Of a DNA stretch of 64,000 nucleotides, positions 52,974 through 61,271 are shown one piece after another (position 1 is the first letter of the stretch; the number at the start of each line of letters is the position of its first letter). The notes beneath the pieces were generated by a model that did not search any database, was not told where the DNA came from, and saw only the letters and a list, made by a program, of their open reading frames with translations. The position numbers and the translations under genes were made by a program. This DNA is from Pseudomonadota bacterium (GTDB lineage: Bacteria > Pseudomonadota > Alphaproteobacteria > Rhizobiales > Rhizobiaceae): NCBI GenBank assembly GCA_023457435.1, contig JAEWLS010000032.1:1-64000 (forward strand). Reading direction: 5' to 3'.

Positions 52974-55359
52974 TGGCAAATACCCTCAGCAGTGCCGCGG
53001 GGCTCATGCGCGACAGCCGCCACGCCGGCCACAGCGCGGCAAGAAAAGCTGCGGCCAATGCGAAGAGGATAAGCCGGCCGTACTCGCCGGGGAAAAAATA
53101 CATCGGCAGGCGCCACCCGAACGCTTCGACGTTGACGATGGCGAGCAGCACCCAGGCCAGCGCCAGCCCGAGCGGCAGGGCAAGTACCGTTGTGAGTACG
53201 GCCAGAAGCATGGTGCGAATTATTTCCACCTGTGCCAGCCTCGCTTGCGTGGTGCCGAGTGCCCAGACTGGTGCCAGCTGCGGCAGCCGGATCGCCGCCA
53301 GCGTCAGCAGGCTCATCAGGATCGCGAACGCCGCAACCGCTAGCGTCAGAAGGTTCAGGGCGCCGGTGACCGCGAAGGTGCGCTCGAACACCGACAGCGA
53401 GAACGCTTTCAGCGCGGCCTGGTCGATGATGCTCGCGGGCGCCAGTCCGAACCGGTCGATCAACGCGGTGCGCATGCCCTGGGGGTCTGCGGTGCGCAGT
53501 CCGTAGCGCGCGGGAACGACGTTCGGAAACGTTGCCGTGAACAGCGGTTCGCCGACGATGGCCTGCGCGACGGGATTGCCGTAGTCGCCGAAGACCCCGC
53601 CGACCGGCAGGGCAAGGCCGCCGGTCAGCGCCAGCTGGTCGCCGACGCCGATCTTGGCGCGGCGGCTCAGCTGTTCGTTGATCATCACCGCGCGGCCGCG
53701 GCCGACCTCGTCCCACGACGCCGCATCGCCTTCAAGCAGCCGCCAGCCTTCCCGGTAGGTCTCGCTGCGCCGAACCCCGAAGATCTCGCCCGGAAGGCCG
53801 GCCAGCGTCGCATCGACCGACACCACCGGCAGCACCTCGCCGCCGCGCTCGGTCACGAACCGCTCGAAGCCCGACCGGTCGGCGATGCCGGTCGCGTCGA
53901 CGTAGAGCTCGGCCGCCAGGCGCTGATCGAGGAACTCGACGAAGGTCAGCCTGAAGCTCAAGACCATGGTGCTCACCCCGACATTCGCAGCCATCCCGAG
54001 CATCAGCGCCATGAGCGCCAGGCCGAGGCCTGGCAGCAGCTGTCGCGTGTCGGCCCAGAACCATTGCGGCATCGCCCTTCGCGAAAGTCTTTCGCCGAGG
54101 CGAAGCACCGTTGCGAGGCAGGCTGGCAGCGCCAGAGCGCCTCCGAGCAAGAGAGCTGCGAGCGCCGCGAAGCCGGCGAGCAGGCCCGTTCCGAAAAGGA
54201 TGAGGACTCCCGACAATGCGAGGAGGGCGACCGCTGCTGCCGTCTGAATGCGGCGGGCGCGGCCGGAGGCGACGGCCCAGGCGCGCCCGCCGGCGCCGGC
54301 GAGAACCGGCATTCGCGCCAGCCGCCACAAGGCGTTGGCCGCAGCAAGCATCGCTCCGCCCACGGCCATGGCGATGCCCGATAGCCACCACGAGGGTCGG
54401 ATCTGCAGCGATCCTGCGACGTCGGCGCCATATAGACCGCGGATCGTCGCGGCCACATCGGGCAGCAGCAGGGCCGCAACGAAATAGCCGAGGACGACGC
54501 CTCCGGCAGCGGCGAGCAAAGCCAGGAAGACGAGTTCGAGCACCATGGTCGCGACCAGCCGGGCGAGCGGGATGCCTAGCGCGCGCAGTGTCCGGACCAT
54601 TCCACGGCGCTGCTCGAATGCGAGGCCGATCGCGCCGTGCACGATGAATATGCCAACGGCGAAGCTCAGGAATCCGAAGGCAGTCAGGTTGAGATGAAAG
54701 CTGTCGGTGAGCCTGCCGACGTCGCTGGAGTTTTGTGCGCGCTGCAAGGTGAGGCCCGGTGCGACCTCGGCCAAAGGGCGCTGCCGCATCGGCTGCGTCG
54801 ACAAGACGATCATCCTCGTCAGCCCTTTCGCCCCAAGCACTTCCTGCGCTACGCCGATGTCGGCCAGTACCGTGCCTGGCGCGACGGTGTCGTCGACGAT
54901 GACAGGATTCTCGAGGCGTCCTCGGAGCAGCTCGGCCGTGGCACCTTGGGCAACGAGAGTCTTTCCGCGAACGAAGCGGTCTAGGTCGCCGACTGCCAGC
55001 GCCCTGCCAGCTGCCGTGCCGCCCGGTGCTGTCAGCGGATCTATGCCAACCACGCGAACGCTTGAGGAGCCGAGGCGAAGTCTGCCCTCGACAACGGGCG
55101 AGACGAGCCATCCCGCGCGCCGCAACGCCACGAAGACGTCCTCTCCGATCGTGTCACCCTGGCTCGGCAAGAGTTGATCGAAATTCCCTTCGCCAAGTGT
55201 CGCGGCGGCAGCGTCGTAACTGGCGCGCGCCTCCGCATTGATCGCCTGCACGCCCGACCACAGCGCCGTCGCCAGAGCGAGGCCGAGCACGAGTGTCAGA
55301 AGCTGGAGCCGGTTGCGCCGCCAGTGCGAGGCCAGAGCGCAGACGATGGCGGCGTTCAA
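52963..55359 (-). CDS. ABC transporter permease, FtsX/MacB-type (AttF/AttG-like)
   Basis: A 798-residue membrane protein with two FtsX-type halves: an N-terminal helix (LLTLVLGLALATALWSG), a periplasmic domain, three helices around 240-340, four more centrally, a second periplasmic domain, and three C-terminal helices (LAVAAFAILMSLLTLAAIRL, LLAVLTTVLALPLGLALAWVLL). This layout fits lipoprotein- or substrate-releasing mechanotransmission ABC systems. It begins with a TTG that overlaps the ATPase stop (TTGA). Confidence 0.88.
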   Translation of the reverse strand: MNAAIVCALASHWRRNRLQLLTLVLGLALATALWSGVQAINAEARASYDAAAATLGEGNFDQLLPSQGDTIGEDVFVALRRAGWLVSPVVEGRLRLGSSSVRVVGIDPLTAPGGTAAGRALAVGDLDRFVRGKTLVAQGATAELLRGRLENPVIVDDTVAPGTVLADIGVAQEVLGAKGLTRMIVLSTQPMRQRPLAEVAPGLTLQRAQNSSDVGRLTDSFHLNLTAFGFLSFAVGIFIVHGAIGLAFEQRRGMVRTLRALGIPLARLVATMVLELVFLALLAAAGGVVLGYFVAALLLPDVAATIRGLYGADVAGSLQIRPSWWLSGIAMAVGGAMLAAANALWRLARMPVLAGAGGRAWAVASGRARRIQTAAAVALLALSGVLILFGTGLLAGFAALAALLLGGALALPACLATVLRLGERLSRRAMPQWFWADTRQLLPGLGLALMALMLGMAANVGVSTMVLSFRLTFVEFLDQRLAAELYVDATGIADRSGFERFVTERGGEVLPVVSVDATLAGLPGEIFGVRRSETYREGWRLLEGDAASWDEVGRGRAVMINEQLSRRAKIGVGDQLALTGGLALPVGGVFGDYGNPVAQAIVGEPLFTATFPNVVPARYGLRTADPQGMRTALIDRFGLAPASIIDQAALKAFSLSVFERTFAVTGALNLLTLAVAAFAILMSLLTLAAIRLPQLAPVWALGTTQARLAQVEIIRTMLLAVLTTVLALPLGLALAWVLLAIVNVEAFGWRLPMYFFPGEYGRLILFALAAAFLAALWPAWRLSRMSPAALLRVFASER

Positions 55360-56012
55360 GCCAACCGACCCTGGCTGAGATGCGCGCGCTGAGAGAGCCT
55401 GCCGGCAAGACGCGGCGAGTGCGTGACCATCAGCAGGGCAGCACCAGTGTCACCCACAAGCTGGAGAAACTGCGTCATCACCTCGTCCGCAGTGCTCTCG
55501 TCGAGGTTCCCGGTCGGTTCGTCTGCGAGGATCAGCGCGGGCCGCGCCGCGAGAGTCCGGGCGATCGCAACACGCTGCTGCTGTCCGCCCGAAAGCTGCT
55601 CGGGATATTTGCGAAGGTGAGGCTCGAGCCCAAGCGTTGCAGCCAGTCGCGCAGTCTCGGCAGGGTCGAGCCTGCCGGACAGGCGCGCCTGGAACGCGAT
55701 GTTGGCCGCGGCGTCGAGCGACGGGATCAGGTTGAACTGCTGGAAGATGACACCGACGGACCGGCGACGCAGGCGCGCCCGCCCGGCATCGTCCAGCGTC
55801 GTGACGTCCTCGCCGTTCAGCAGGATGCTGCCGCTATCGGCCGCGTCAAGGCCGGCGACGAGGTGAAGCAGGGTGCTCTTCCCGGAGCCCGATTCGCCGG
55901 TGAGTGCCAGAGTGTCGCCGGCGGCGAGCGACAAAGAAGCTCCTCGGAGCACAGGAACTCGGCCCTCCGGCGCGTGATACGATTTGTGCAAGTCGATGAT
56001 CGTCAACAGCAT
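55356..56012 (-). CDS. ABC transporter ATP-binding protein (LolD/MacB type, AttE-like)
   Basis: A 218-residue ATPase. Walker A is GESGSGKSTLL, Q-loop VIFQQFNLIPSL, signature LSGGQQQRVAIARTLAARPALILADEPTGNLDE with Walker B, and H-loop LLMVTHSP. The ATG at 56012 was preferred to a longer frame because it starts at the normal LolD position. It is coupled to the large permease gene and its operon ends with the AttH-like protein. Confidence 0.92.
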   Translation of the reverse strand: MLLTIIDLHKSYHAPEGRVPVLRGASLSLAAGDTLALTGESGSGKSTLLHLVAGLDAADSGSILLNGEDVTTLDDAGRARLRRRSVGVIFQQFNLIPSLDAAANIAFQARLSGRLDPAETARLAATLGLEPHLRKYPEQLSGGQQQRVAIARTLAARPALILADEPTGNLDESTADEVMTQFLQLVGDTGAALLMVTHSPRLAGRLSQRAHLSQGRLA

Positions 56013-56056
56013 CGCGCCACCGCTACCGCATCGACAGGAAAGCGGAAGTGCTTTTC

Positions 56057-57376
56057 TCACCTGAAGCGGTGAACCTCGTCGGCCAATGCGGGATCCGGTT
56101 CGTCCTGGGGTTTCACCGGCAGTTCTTCGTCAATGATACGCGCGCCGCGACGGCCGCTGAGATAGCGCCAGCACCATTGCACTGCGACCACCGCCCGTTT
56201 CTCAAAACTGACGAGTAGCAGAACGTGCACGATCGCCCACAGGAACCATGCCGTCCTTCCCTTCAACTGCGTCCAGCCAAAGTCGAAGACAGCCGCGTTT
56301 CGGGCGATCACGGCGGTGTTTCCGCGGTTTTTGAAACGAAACGGCGCGCCGCGATCCCGGCCCGAAATCTGGCGGCGAAGCGATCTTCCGAGCCAGCGGC
56401 CCTGCTGCTTCGCGACCTGGGCCAGGCCGGGCAGGTGCTTGCCGGTCGCAGGGTCCTCGAGGACGGACGTGTCACCGAGCGCGAACATGTTCGGCCTGTC
56501 GGGCACTTCGAGCCATGAACCGACTGCAATGCGTCCGGCCTTGTCGCAGTCGACACCCAACCATTTCGCGGCCGGCGAGGCCTTGACGCCGGCCGCCCAG
56601 ACGATGGTACCGGCCATGATCGTCTCGCCTCCAGCTACGACCTCGTCGGCGGCGATCTTCTCGACGGGCATTCCGGTGAGGATATCGACGCCGCGGTCGC
56701 GCAAGCGCCTGGCGGCGTATTCGGCGAGCTCCTCGGGAAACGGCGGCAGGATCCGCGGGCCCGCCTCGAGAAGAACGACGCGGATGCGGTCCCGAGCGAT
56801 GCTGCGGTAATCATGATCCACCATGTAATGGCCCAGTTCGGCGATGGCGCCGGCAAGCTCCACCCCGGTCGGGCCACCGCCAACGATCACGCTGGTCAAA
56901 AGACGGCGCTGCGCCATCTCGTCTTGCGTCGCTTCCGCCTCCTCGAAGGCGAGCAGAAGGCGCTGGCGGATGGCGCGGGCCTCGCGAAGCGACTTCAGGC
57001 CAGGTGCGAACTCCCGCCAGTCTTCGTTGCCGAAGTAATTGTATTCGGAGCCGGTCGCGAGGACGAGGTAATCGTATGATATCGGCGCCAACCGGTCGGT
57101 GAGCACGGTGCGCGCGGTTTCATCGATCCCCGTAACCTCGGCGAGCAGCACATCGATATTGCGGTGCCGGCCAAGCGTCTGCCGTATGGCCTCGGCAATG
57201 TCCGCGGGGGAGAGAGCGGCGGTCGCAACCTGGTACAGGAGCGGCTGAAAGAGATTATGGTTGCGGCGATCGATGACGACGACGTCGCAGTCGCTGCCGC
57301 CCAGCTCATTGGCGCAAGCAAGGCCGCCGAAGCCGCAGCCGACGATGACGACCCGCTTACGTCCGGTTGACGTCAT
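56057..57376 (-). CDS. ndh: Type II NADH:quinone oxidoreductase
   Basis: A 439-residue flavoprotein that oxidises NADH without pumping protons. The first dinucleotide fold is KRVVIVGCGFGGLACANEL and the second is VIVGGGPTGVELAGAIAELGH. The sequence AATAALSPADIAEAIRQ-like region and the FALGDTSVLEDPATGKHLPGLAQVAKQQG motif are typical of NDH-2. A C-terminal hydrophobic helix (AWFLWAIVHVLLLVSFEK) anchors it to the membrane. The ATG at 57376 has GGAGGG upstream. Confidence 0.93.
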   Translation of the reverse strand: MTSTGRKRVVIVGCGFGGLACANELGGSDCDVVVIDRRNHNLFQPLLYQVATAALSPADIAEAIRQTLGRHRNIDVLLAEVTGIDETARTVLTDRLAPISYDYLVLATGSEYNYFGNEDWREFAPGLKSLREARAIRQRLLLAFEEAEATQDEMAQRRLLTSVIVGGGPTGVELAGAIAELGHYMVDHDYRSIARDRIRVVLLEAGPRILPPFPEELAEYAARRLRDRGVDILTGMPVEKIAADEVVAGGETIMAGTIVWAAGVKASPAAKWLGVDCDKAGRIAVGSWLEVPDRPNMFALGDTSVLEDPATGKHLPGLAQVAKQQGRWLGRSLRRQISGRDRGAPFRFKNRGNTAVIARNAAVFDFGWTQLKGRTAWFLWAIVHVLLLVSFEKRAVVAVQWCWRYLSGRRGARIIDEELPVKPQDEPDPALADEVHRFR

Positions 57377-57529
57377 CGTCCCTCCAACATGATCTTCCAA
57401 CGCAGGCCCCGCCGCTACCAGCGCGTGCGCTGCCGCGCCGCTGCACCTTGAAACTTTGCGTCGTTTGCTCCCGTCGCGTTGTAAAGCCAACGGATGTCCT
57501 GGTTGCCTGCGAAGAGCGCAGCATGGACG

Positions 57530-58150
57530 CTACGCGTGAATTGGTTGTTGCGAGAGCTGGCGCGCGCCTGTTTCAACCAATGTTTGAGTTGACGATTCCC
57601 CAAGCATTTCAAGCACCGACGCACGCGCCCTGTTAAGACGGCTCTTCACCGTGCCCATAGCGCAATCGCAGATGTCGGCGGTCTCCTCGTAGCTCATCCC
57701 GAGCATGCCGATCAGGATGAGAACCTCACGATGAGAGAGGGTCAGGCGATTGATCGCTTTGCGGACCTCATTGCCCCGAATGCTCCACTCCTGCGTGGCG
57801 TCCATAGATGGCTTGGCAGATATGCAGTCGACCGAACCCGGCGCCTCGCGCGTGGCAATCTTGATGCGGGTGTAGAAGGTATTGCGCATGATCGTGAAGA
57901 GCCAAGACTTGAGGCGCGTGCCCGGCTCGAACTTGTCGAGGTTGGCGATCGCCTTGGTCAGCGTTTCTTGAACCAGGTCATCCGCGTCTGACGGATTTCG
58001 GCAGAAGGTTCGGGCGAGCGCCCGAAGCGCCGGGATGATTTCGATGACGGCCGCAGCATCGATGCTGGCCTTGGATTTGTCAGGCAATTTGGTCCCCGAT
58101 CTGGCATTCTGCCACGGGGAGGAAGTGCGATCTGGAACCAAAGTTCCCAC
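57530..58150 (-). CDS. ECF sigma factor, EcfG-like
   Basis: An RNA polymerase sigma factor of 206 residues (or 185 from the TTG at 58087, which has GGGGA upstream). Region 2 is ALRALARTFCRNPSDADDLVQETLTKAIANL and the -10 recognition segment SWLFTIMRNTFYTRI. Region 4 is LSHREVLILIGMLGMSYEETADICDCAMGTVKSRLNRAR. These features place it near EcfG/RpoE2-type stress sigma factors. PhyR and NepR genes are absent, so it may be an accessory paralog. An imperfect promoter AACTT-N16-CGTT lies upstream on its strand (58172-58196). Confidence 0.85.
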   Translation of the reverse strand: MGTLVPDRTSSPWQNARSGTKLPDKSKASIDAAAVIEIIPALRALARTFCRNPSDADDLVQETLTKAIANLDKFEPGTRLKSWLFTIMRNTFYTRIKIATREAPGSVDCISAKPSMDATQEWSIRGNEVRKAINRLTLSHREVLILIGMLGMSYEETADICDCAMGTVKSRLNRARASVLEMLGESSTQTLVETGARQLSQQPIHA

Positions 58151-58335
58151 ATTCGACCGGTAAAGTAGGTCAACGGAAGATTTTATAACCTAAGTTAAAT
58201 AGGCAAGGCGCGCGGGCGCGGCCGGTTTAACATATGCTATTGTAGATCGCGTTGAACACTCTGGCGTTAAGGCGACGAACGATTGGAGCTGACAGAACCG
58301 ACGTACGCACGCGATCCTCGCGAAAAGTGCTCGCT

Positions 58336-58361
58336 GGAACGGTATGTGAGGATTTGCCGTT
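58336..58361 (+). promoter_or_regulatory. EcfG (general stress) promoter of the first ku gene
   Basis: GGAAC (58336-58340) and CGTT (58358-58361) are separated by 17 bases, an exact match to the alphaproteobacterial EcfG consensus. A start about 7 bases after CGTT gives a leader of roughly 19 bases with GGAGA before ATG 58387. Confidence 0.8.
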
Positions 58362-58386
58362 CTTCCGCATTCACGGAGACGCTCCA

Positions 58387-59196
58387 ATGGCCCGCAATGC
58401 GTTCTGGAAAGGGTACCTGAAGCTTTCGCTTGTCAGCTGCCCGGTGTCATTGACGCCTGCGACGACGCAGAGCGAGAAAGTGAAATTCCACACCATCAAC
58501 CGCAAGACCGGGCGCCGCGTTCGCACGCAATATGTCGATGCGGAGACCGGCAAGCCCGTCAGGGACACCGATGAGTGGAAGGGCTACGAGACCGAAGATG
58601 GGAAGTTCATCACTTTCTCCGACGAGGAGCTGGAGTCGGTTGCGCTGGAAAGCGTGCGTCAGATCGACATCGACAATTTCGTGCCCGCGGGTGCGGTGCC
58701 GTGGATCTGGTACGACACTCCCTACTACGTCGCGCCGACGGACAAGGTCGGCGAGGAAGCCTTCGTCGTGATCCGCGAGGCAATGATTCAGAAAGAGGTA
58801 GTTGGCATCTCTCGGCTGGTCCTGAACCGGCGCGAGCGCGCGGTCCTGCTCGAGCCGCGCGGCAAGGGCATTATACTTTGGACGCTACGCTACGGAAACG
58901 AGGTGCGCGACGCGGATGCCTATTTCGACGGGATCGATCAGCAGAAGGCCGAGCCGAAGCTGATGGGTCTGATCAAGCAGCTTATCGACGAGCGTTCAAA
59001 GGAGTGGGATCCGAAATTCGTACAGGATCCGGTTCAGGAAGAGCTGAAAGCGCTGATCGCGGCGAAGCGAAAGAAATCCGCCAAGAAGCCGGCGGCGGAC
59101 AAGCCCGCGGAAGAGTCGCGTCACGGCGGCAATGTCATCGACCTCATGGAGGCGCTGAAGCAAAGCCTCGAAAAGCCGCAGAAGGCCAAGAAGTAG
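58387..59196 (+). CDS. ku: Non-homologous end joining protein Ku, copy 1
   Basis: DNA-end-binding protein of 269 residues. The Ku core includes WKGYLKLSLVSCPVSLTPATTQSEKVKFHTINRKTG, EWKGYETEDGKFITFSDEELE, and EEAFVVIREAMIQKEVVGISRLVLNRRERAVLLEPRGKG. The C-terminal tail is lysine-rich (KRKKSAKKPAADKP), as in bacterial Ku proteins that recruit LigD. ATG 58387 fits the core start and the promoter; the longer frame does not. It converges with the second ku gene, 2 bases apart. No ligD lies in the window. Confidence 0.94.
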   Translation: MARNAFWKGYLKLSLVSCPVSLTPATTQSEKVKFHTINRKTGRRVRTQYVDAETGKPVRDTDEWKGYETEDGKFITFSDEELESVALESVRQIDIDNFVPAGAVPWIWYDTPYYVAPTDKVGEEAFVVIREAMIQKEVVGISRLVLNRRERAVLLEPRGKGIILWTLRYGNEVRDADAYFDGIDQQKAEPKLMGLIKQLIDERSKEWDPKFVQDPVQEELKALIAAKRKKSAKKPAADKPAEESRHGGNVIDLMEALKQSLEKPQKAKK

Positions 59197-59198
59197 GC

Positions 59199-60017
59199 CT
59201 AAGCGGCCTTCTTCCGTGCAGGCTTTGCCTTGGTCTTCGCGCTTACCGCCTTGGCGCTCTCGCGCAGCGCGGCCATCAGGTCGACAACCTTCGCAGGCTT
59301 TTCCTTCTTGGCCGGCTTGATCGGGCGCCCCTCGATCTTTGCCCGCACTAGATCCGCGAGCGCGTTTTCGTAGCGGTCTTCGAAGCTCTTGGGGTCGAAC
59401 TCCCCGCTTAGAGTATCGATGATATGGGCCGCGATCTCCAGCATCTCCTTCTTGATCCTCGCCGCGGGAATGTCCTTGAAGGCGTGCTCGGCAGCGCGAA
59501 CCTCATAGTCGAAGCTGAGGGTATTGGCGACGAGGCCCTTACCCAGAGGCCGGAGCAGGAGCAGGCGGCTGCGCCGGAACAACACGGCCTTCGCCAGCGC
59601 AGCGACCTTCTTGGCCTTCATCCCCTCGCGGATGAGTGCAAAAGCTTTCTCCGCCACCTCGTCCACTGGTGCTAGGTAGTAGGGCTTGTCGAAATAGACG
59701 GTGTCGACCTCATCGAACGGAATGAAGGCCTCGATCGCCAGCGACTTGTCGCCCTGAGGGATGACCGCGTCGATCTCCTCCTGCTCCAGGACGATGTACT
59801 GGTCCTTGTCCGTCTCGTAACCCTTGACCTGGTCGTCCTTGTCGACGGGCTTCCCGGTCTTCTCGTCGACAAAGATGCGCTTGACGCGATTGCCTGTAGC
59901 CTTGTTGACGGTGTGGAAAGACGTTCGTTCGGCCGTAGAGGCCGCTGTGTAGAGCGCCACCTGACAGGTGATCTCATCGATCTTCAGATAGCCCTTCCAC
60001 TGAGCGCGCGGTGCCAT
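59199..60017 (-). CDS. ku: Non-homologous end joining protein Ku, copy 2
   Basis: A 272-residue Ku protein. Core segments are QWKGYLKIDEITCQVALYTAASTAERTSFHTVNKATGNRVKR and FIPFDEVDTVYFDKPYYLAPVDEVAEKAFALIREGMKAKKVAALAKAVLFRRSRLLLLRPLGKG. The tail is rich in Lys and Ala (KTKAKPARKKAA). It is a diverged paralog of copy 1, encoded tail to tail with it. Rhizobia are known to hold several ku genes, some forming heterodimers. It has an EcfG-type promoter on its own strand. Confidence 0.93.
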   Translation of the reverse strand: MAPRAQWKGYLKIDEITCQVALYTAASTAERTSFHTVNKATGNRVKRIFVDEKTGKPVDKDDQVKGYETDKDQYIVLEQEEIDAVIPQGDKSLAIEAFIPFDEVDTVYFDKPYYLAPVDEVAEKAFALIREGMKAKKVAALAKAVLFRRSRLLLLRPLGKGLVANTLSFDYEVRAAEHAFKDIPAARIKKEMLEIAAHIIDTLSGEFDPKSFEDRYENALADLVRAKIEGRPIKPAKKEKPAKVVDLMAALRESAKAVSAKTKAKPARKKAA

Positions 60018-60043
60018 GAACTCAACTCCTGCGAACGCGATTC

Positions 60044-60068
60044 AACGAAGACTCAACCGCCGGGTTCC
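60044..60068 (-). promoter_or_regulatory. EcfG (general stress) promoter of the second ku gene
   Basis: On the minus strand GGAAC (60068-60064) and CGTT (60047-60044) are 16 bases apart, an exact consensus match. The inferred start leaves a leader of about 20 bases before ATG 60017, mirroring the first ku promoter. Confidence 0.8.
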
Positions 60069-60086
60069 TGCGGCACTCGATTCGAC

Positions 60087-60111
60087 TGAACGAAACGTGT
60101 CCTGGCCCGTT
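60087..60111 (+). promoter_or_regulatory. EcfG-like promoter of the exonuclease III gene
   Basis: TGAAC (60087-60091) and CGTT (60108-60111) are 16 bases apart, one mismatch from GGAAC-N16-CGTT, and 29 bases upstream of ATG 60141. It is close to, and divergent from, the second ku promoter. Confidence 0.6.
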
Positions 60112-60140
60112 GCGACGGGTTACCAACCTGCGGCCGCCGC

Positions 60141-60911
60141 ATGCTCATAGCGACACTGAACATCAACAACGTCAACAAGCGTCTCAACAACCTCTTGGGT
60201 TGGATGGAGCAGCGCAAGCCGGACGTAGTATGTCTGCAGGAGCTCAAGGCAGAACAGGCGCAGTTTCCCGAGCAGGTGATCGCGTCTGCGGGCTACCACG
60301 CTGTATGGGTCGGCCAGCGCACGTGGAACGGTGTCGCGATCCTGGCGCGGTCGGAGCCGGTCGTGACGCGGAACGCGCTGCCGGGCGACCCGGCGGACAG
60401 TCAGGCGCGGTACATCGAAGCTGCGGTACAGGGCGTGATCGTAGCGAGCATCTACGCGCCCAACGGAAATCCGCAGCCGGGGCCAAAGTTCAACTATAAG
60501 CTGCAATGGCTGGCGCGGCTCAGGAAGCACGCTACGTCGCTACGCAAGACAGGAGCACCAGTCGTTCTCGCCGGCGACTACAACGTTGCGCCGACCGAAC
60601 TCGACATCTACCCTACGAAGTCCTGGACCAACGACGCGCTCGTGCAGCCAGAAGCGCGTGCGGCATTCAGGTCACTGGTCGGGCGAAGCTGGACGGATGC
60701 GCTGCGTGAAGCTCATCCCGGCGAGCGAGTCTACACCTTCTGGCACTACATGCGGCAGCGTTGGGAGCGCGACGCCGGGCTCAGGCTAGACCACATACTT
60801 CTGTCGCAGAATCTGGCCGCTAAGTTCGCCGCCGCGGGCGTGGACCGCGACGTGCGAGGGCATGAAGGCGCGAGCGATCATGCCCCCGTCTGGGTGAAGC
60901 TCGAAATCTAA
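60141..60911 (+). CDS. xthA: Exonuclease III family AP endonuclease
   Basis: A 256-residue metal-dependent nuclease of the exonuclease III / AP endonuclease family. Motifs: MLIATLNINNVNKRL, VVCLQELKAE (metal Glu), GDYNVAPTELDIY, YTFWHYM, RLDHILLSQNL, and GHEGASDHAPVWVKLEI (catalytic Asp-His). It acts at abasic sites or 3' blocked ends in base-excision repair, which would suit cleaning of broken ends near ku genes. It diverges from the second ku gene and converges with the DUF982 gene. Confidence 0.93.
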   Translation: MLIATLNINNVNKRLNNLLGWMEQRKPDVVCLQELKAEQAQFPEQVIASAGYHAVWVGQRTWNGVAILARSEPVVTRNALPGDPADSQARYIEAAVQGVIVASIYAPNGNPQPGPKFNYKLQWLARLRKHATSLRKTGAPVVLAGDYNVAPTELDIYPTKSWTNDALVQPEARAAFRSLVGRSWTDALREAHPGERVYTFWHYMRQRWERDAGLRLDHILLSQNLAAKFAAAGVDRDVRGHEGASDHAPVWVKLEI

Positions 60912-60915
60912 CGTT

Positions 60916-61200
60916 TTACTCGAACCATTCGCGGCCCACCGCCGCAGCGCTGGCGGCAATAGCTTCGTTGGCCAGCATGCCACGGGCCTGCGCGAACTGA
61001 ATCAGCGCCGCGCGAGCCTGGTTCGGCTGCGCCGCCCCGATGAGGGCGTCCCTGCACACGCTCGTGGCACGTGCATGCAGGGGACCGCGTGAACCTGCCG
61101 GCCACTCGTCGAGCAGGGACAAAGCCGCACCGACACTGTCCACGACACGCGGGAAGCCGAGGCCGACGAAAACGGAAACGGGCTGGAAATCGAGCGACAC
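60916..61200 (-). CDS. DUF982 family protein
   Basis: A 94-residue protein of the rhizobia-restricted DUF982 family: FQPVSVFVGLGFPRVVDSVGAALSLLDEWPAGSRGPLHARATSVCRDAL. GTG at 61200 is chosen because CGGAG lies about 8 bases upstream and because the EcfG-like promoter would place transcription start near 61228, excluding the longer frame. It converges with xthA, 4 bases apart. Function is unknown. Confidence 0.78.
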   Translation of the reverse strand: MSLDFQPVSVFVGLGFPRVVDSVGAALSLLDEWPAGSRGPLHARATSVCRDALIGAAQPNQARAALIQFAQARGMLANEAIAASAAAVGREWFE

Positions 61201-61233
61201 GACGGAACTCCGGCTGTTTGGGAAGCTCCGATG

Positions 61234-61259
61234 AACGCTCGATCCACCGATTAGGTTGC
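61234..61259 (-). promoter_or_regulatory. EcfG-like promoter of the DUF982 gene
   Basis: On the minus strand GCAAC (61259-61255) and CGTT (61237-61234) are 17 bases apart, one mismatch from GGAAC-N17-CGTT, and about 34 bases upstream of GTG 61200. Confidence 0.5.
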
Positions 61260-61271
61260 CTTTAAGATTTG

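Noticed and set aside
57415..57624. Small 69-residue minus-strand frame after the sigma factor
   Set aside because: It overlaps the sigma gene end, has no ribosome site and no family resemblance; anti-sigma features such as a membrane helix are absent.
58134..58147. GGAAC-CAAA-GTTCC inverted repeat at the start of the sigma gene as an EcfG promoter
   Set aside because: No CGTT follows at 16 or 17 bases on either strand; it may be an unrelated repeat.
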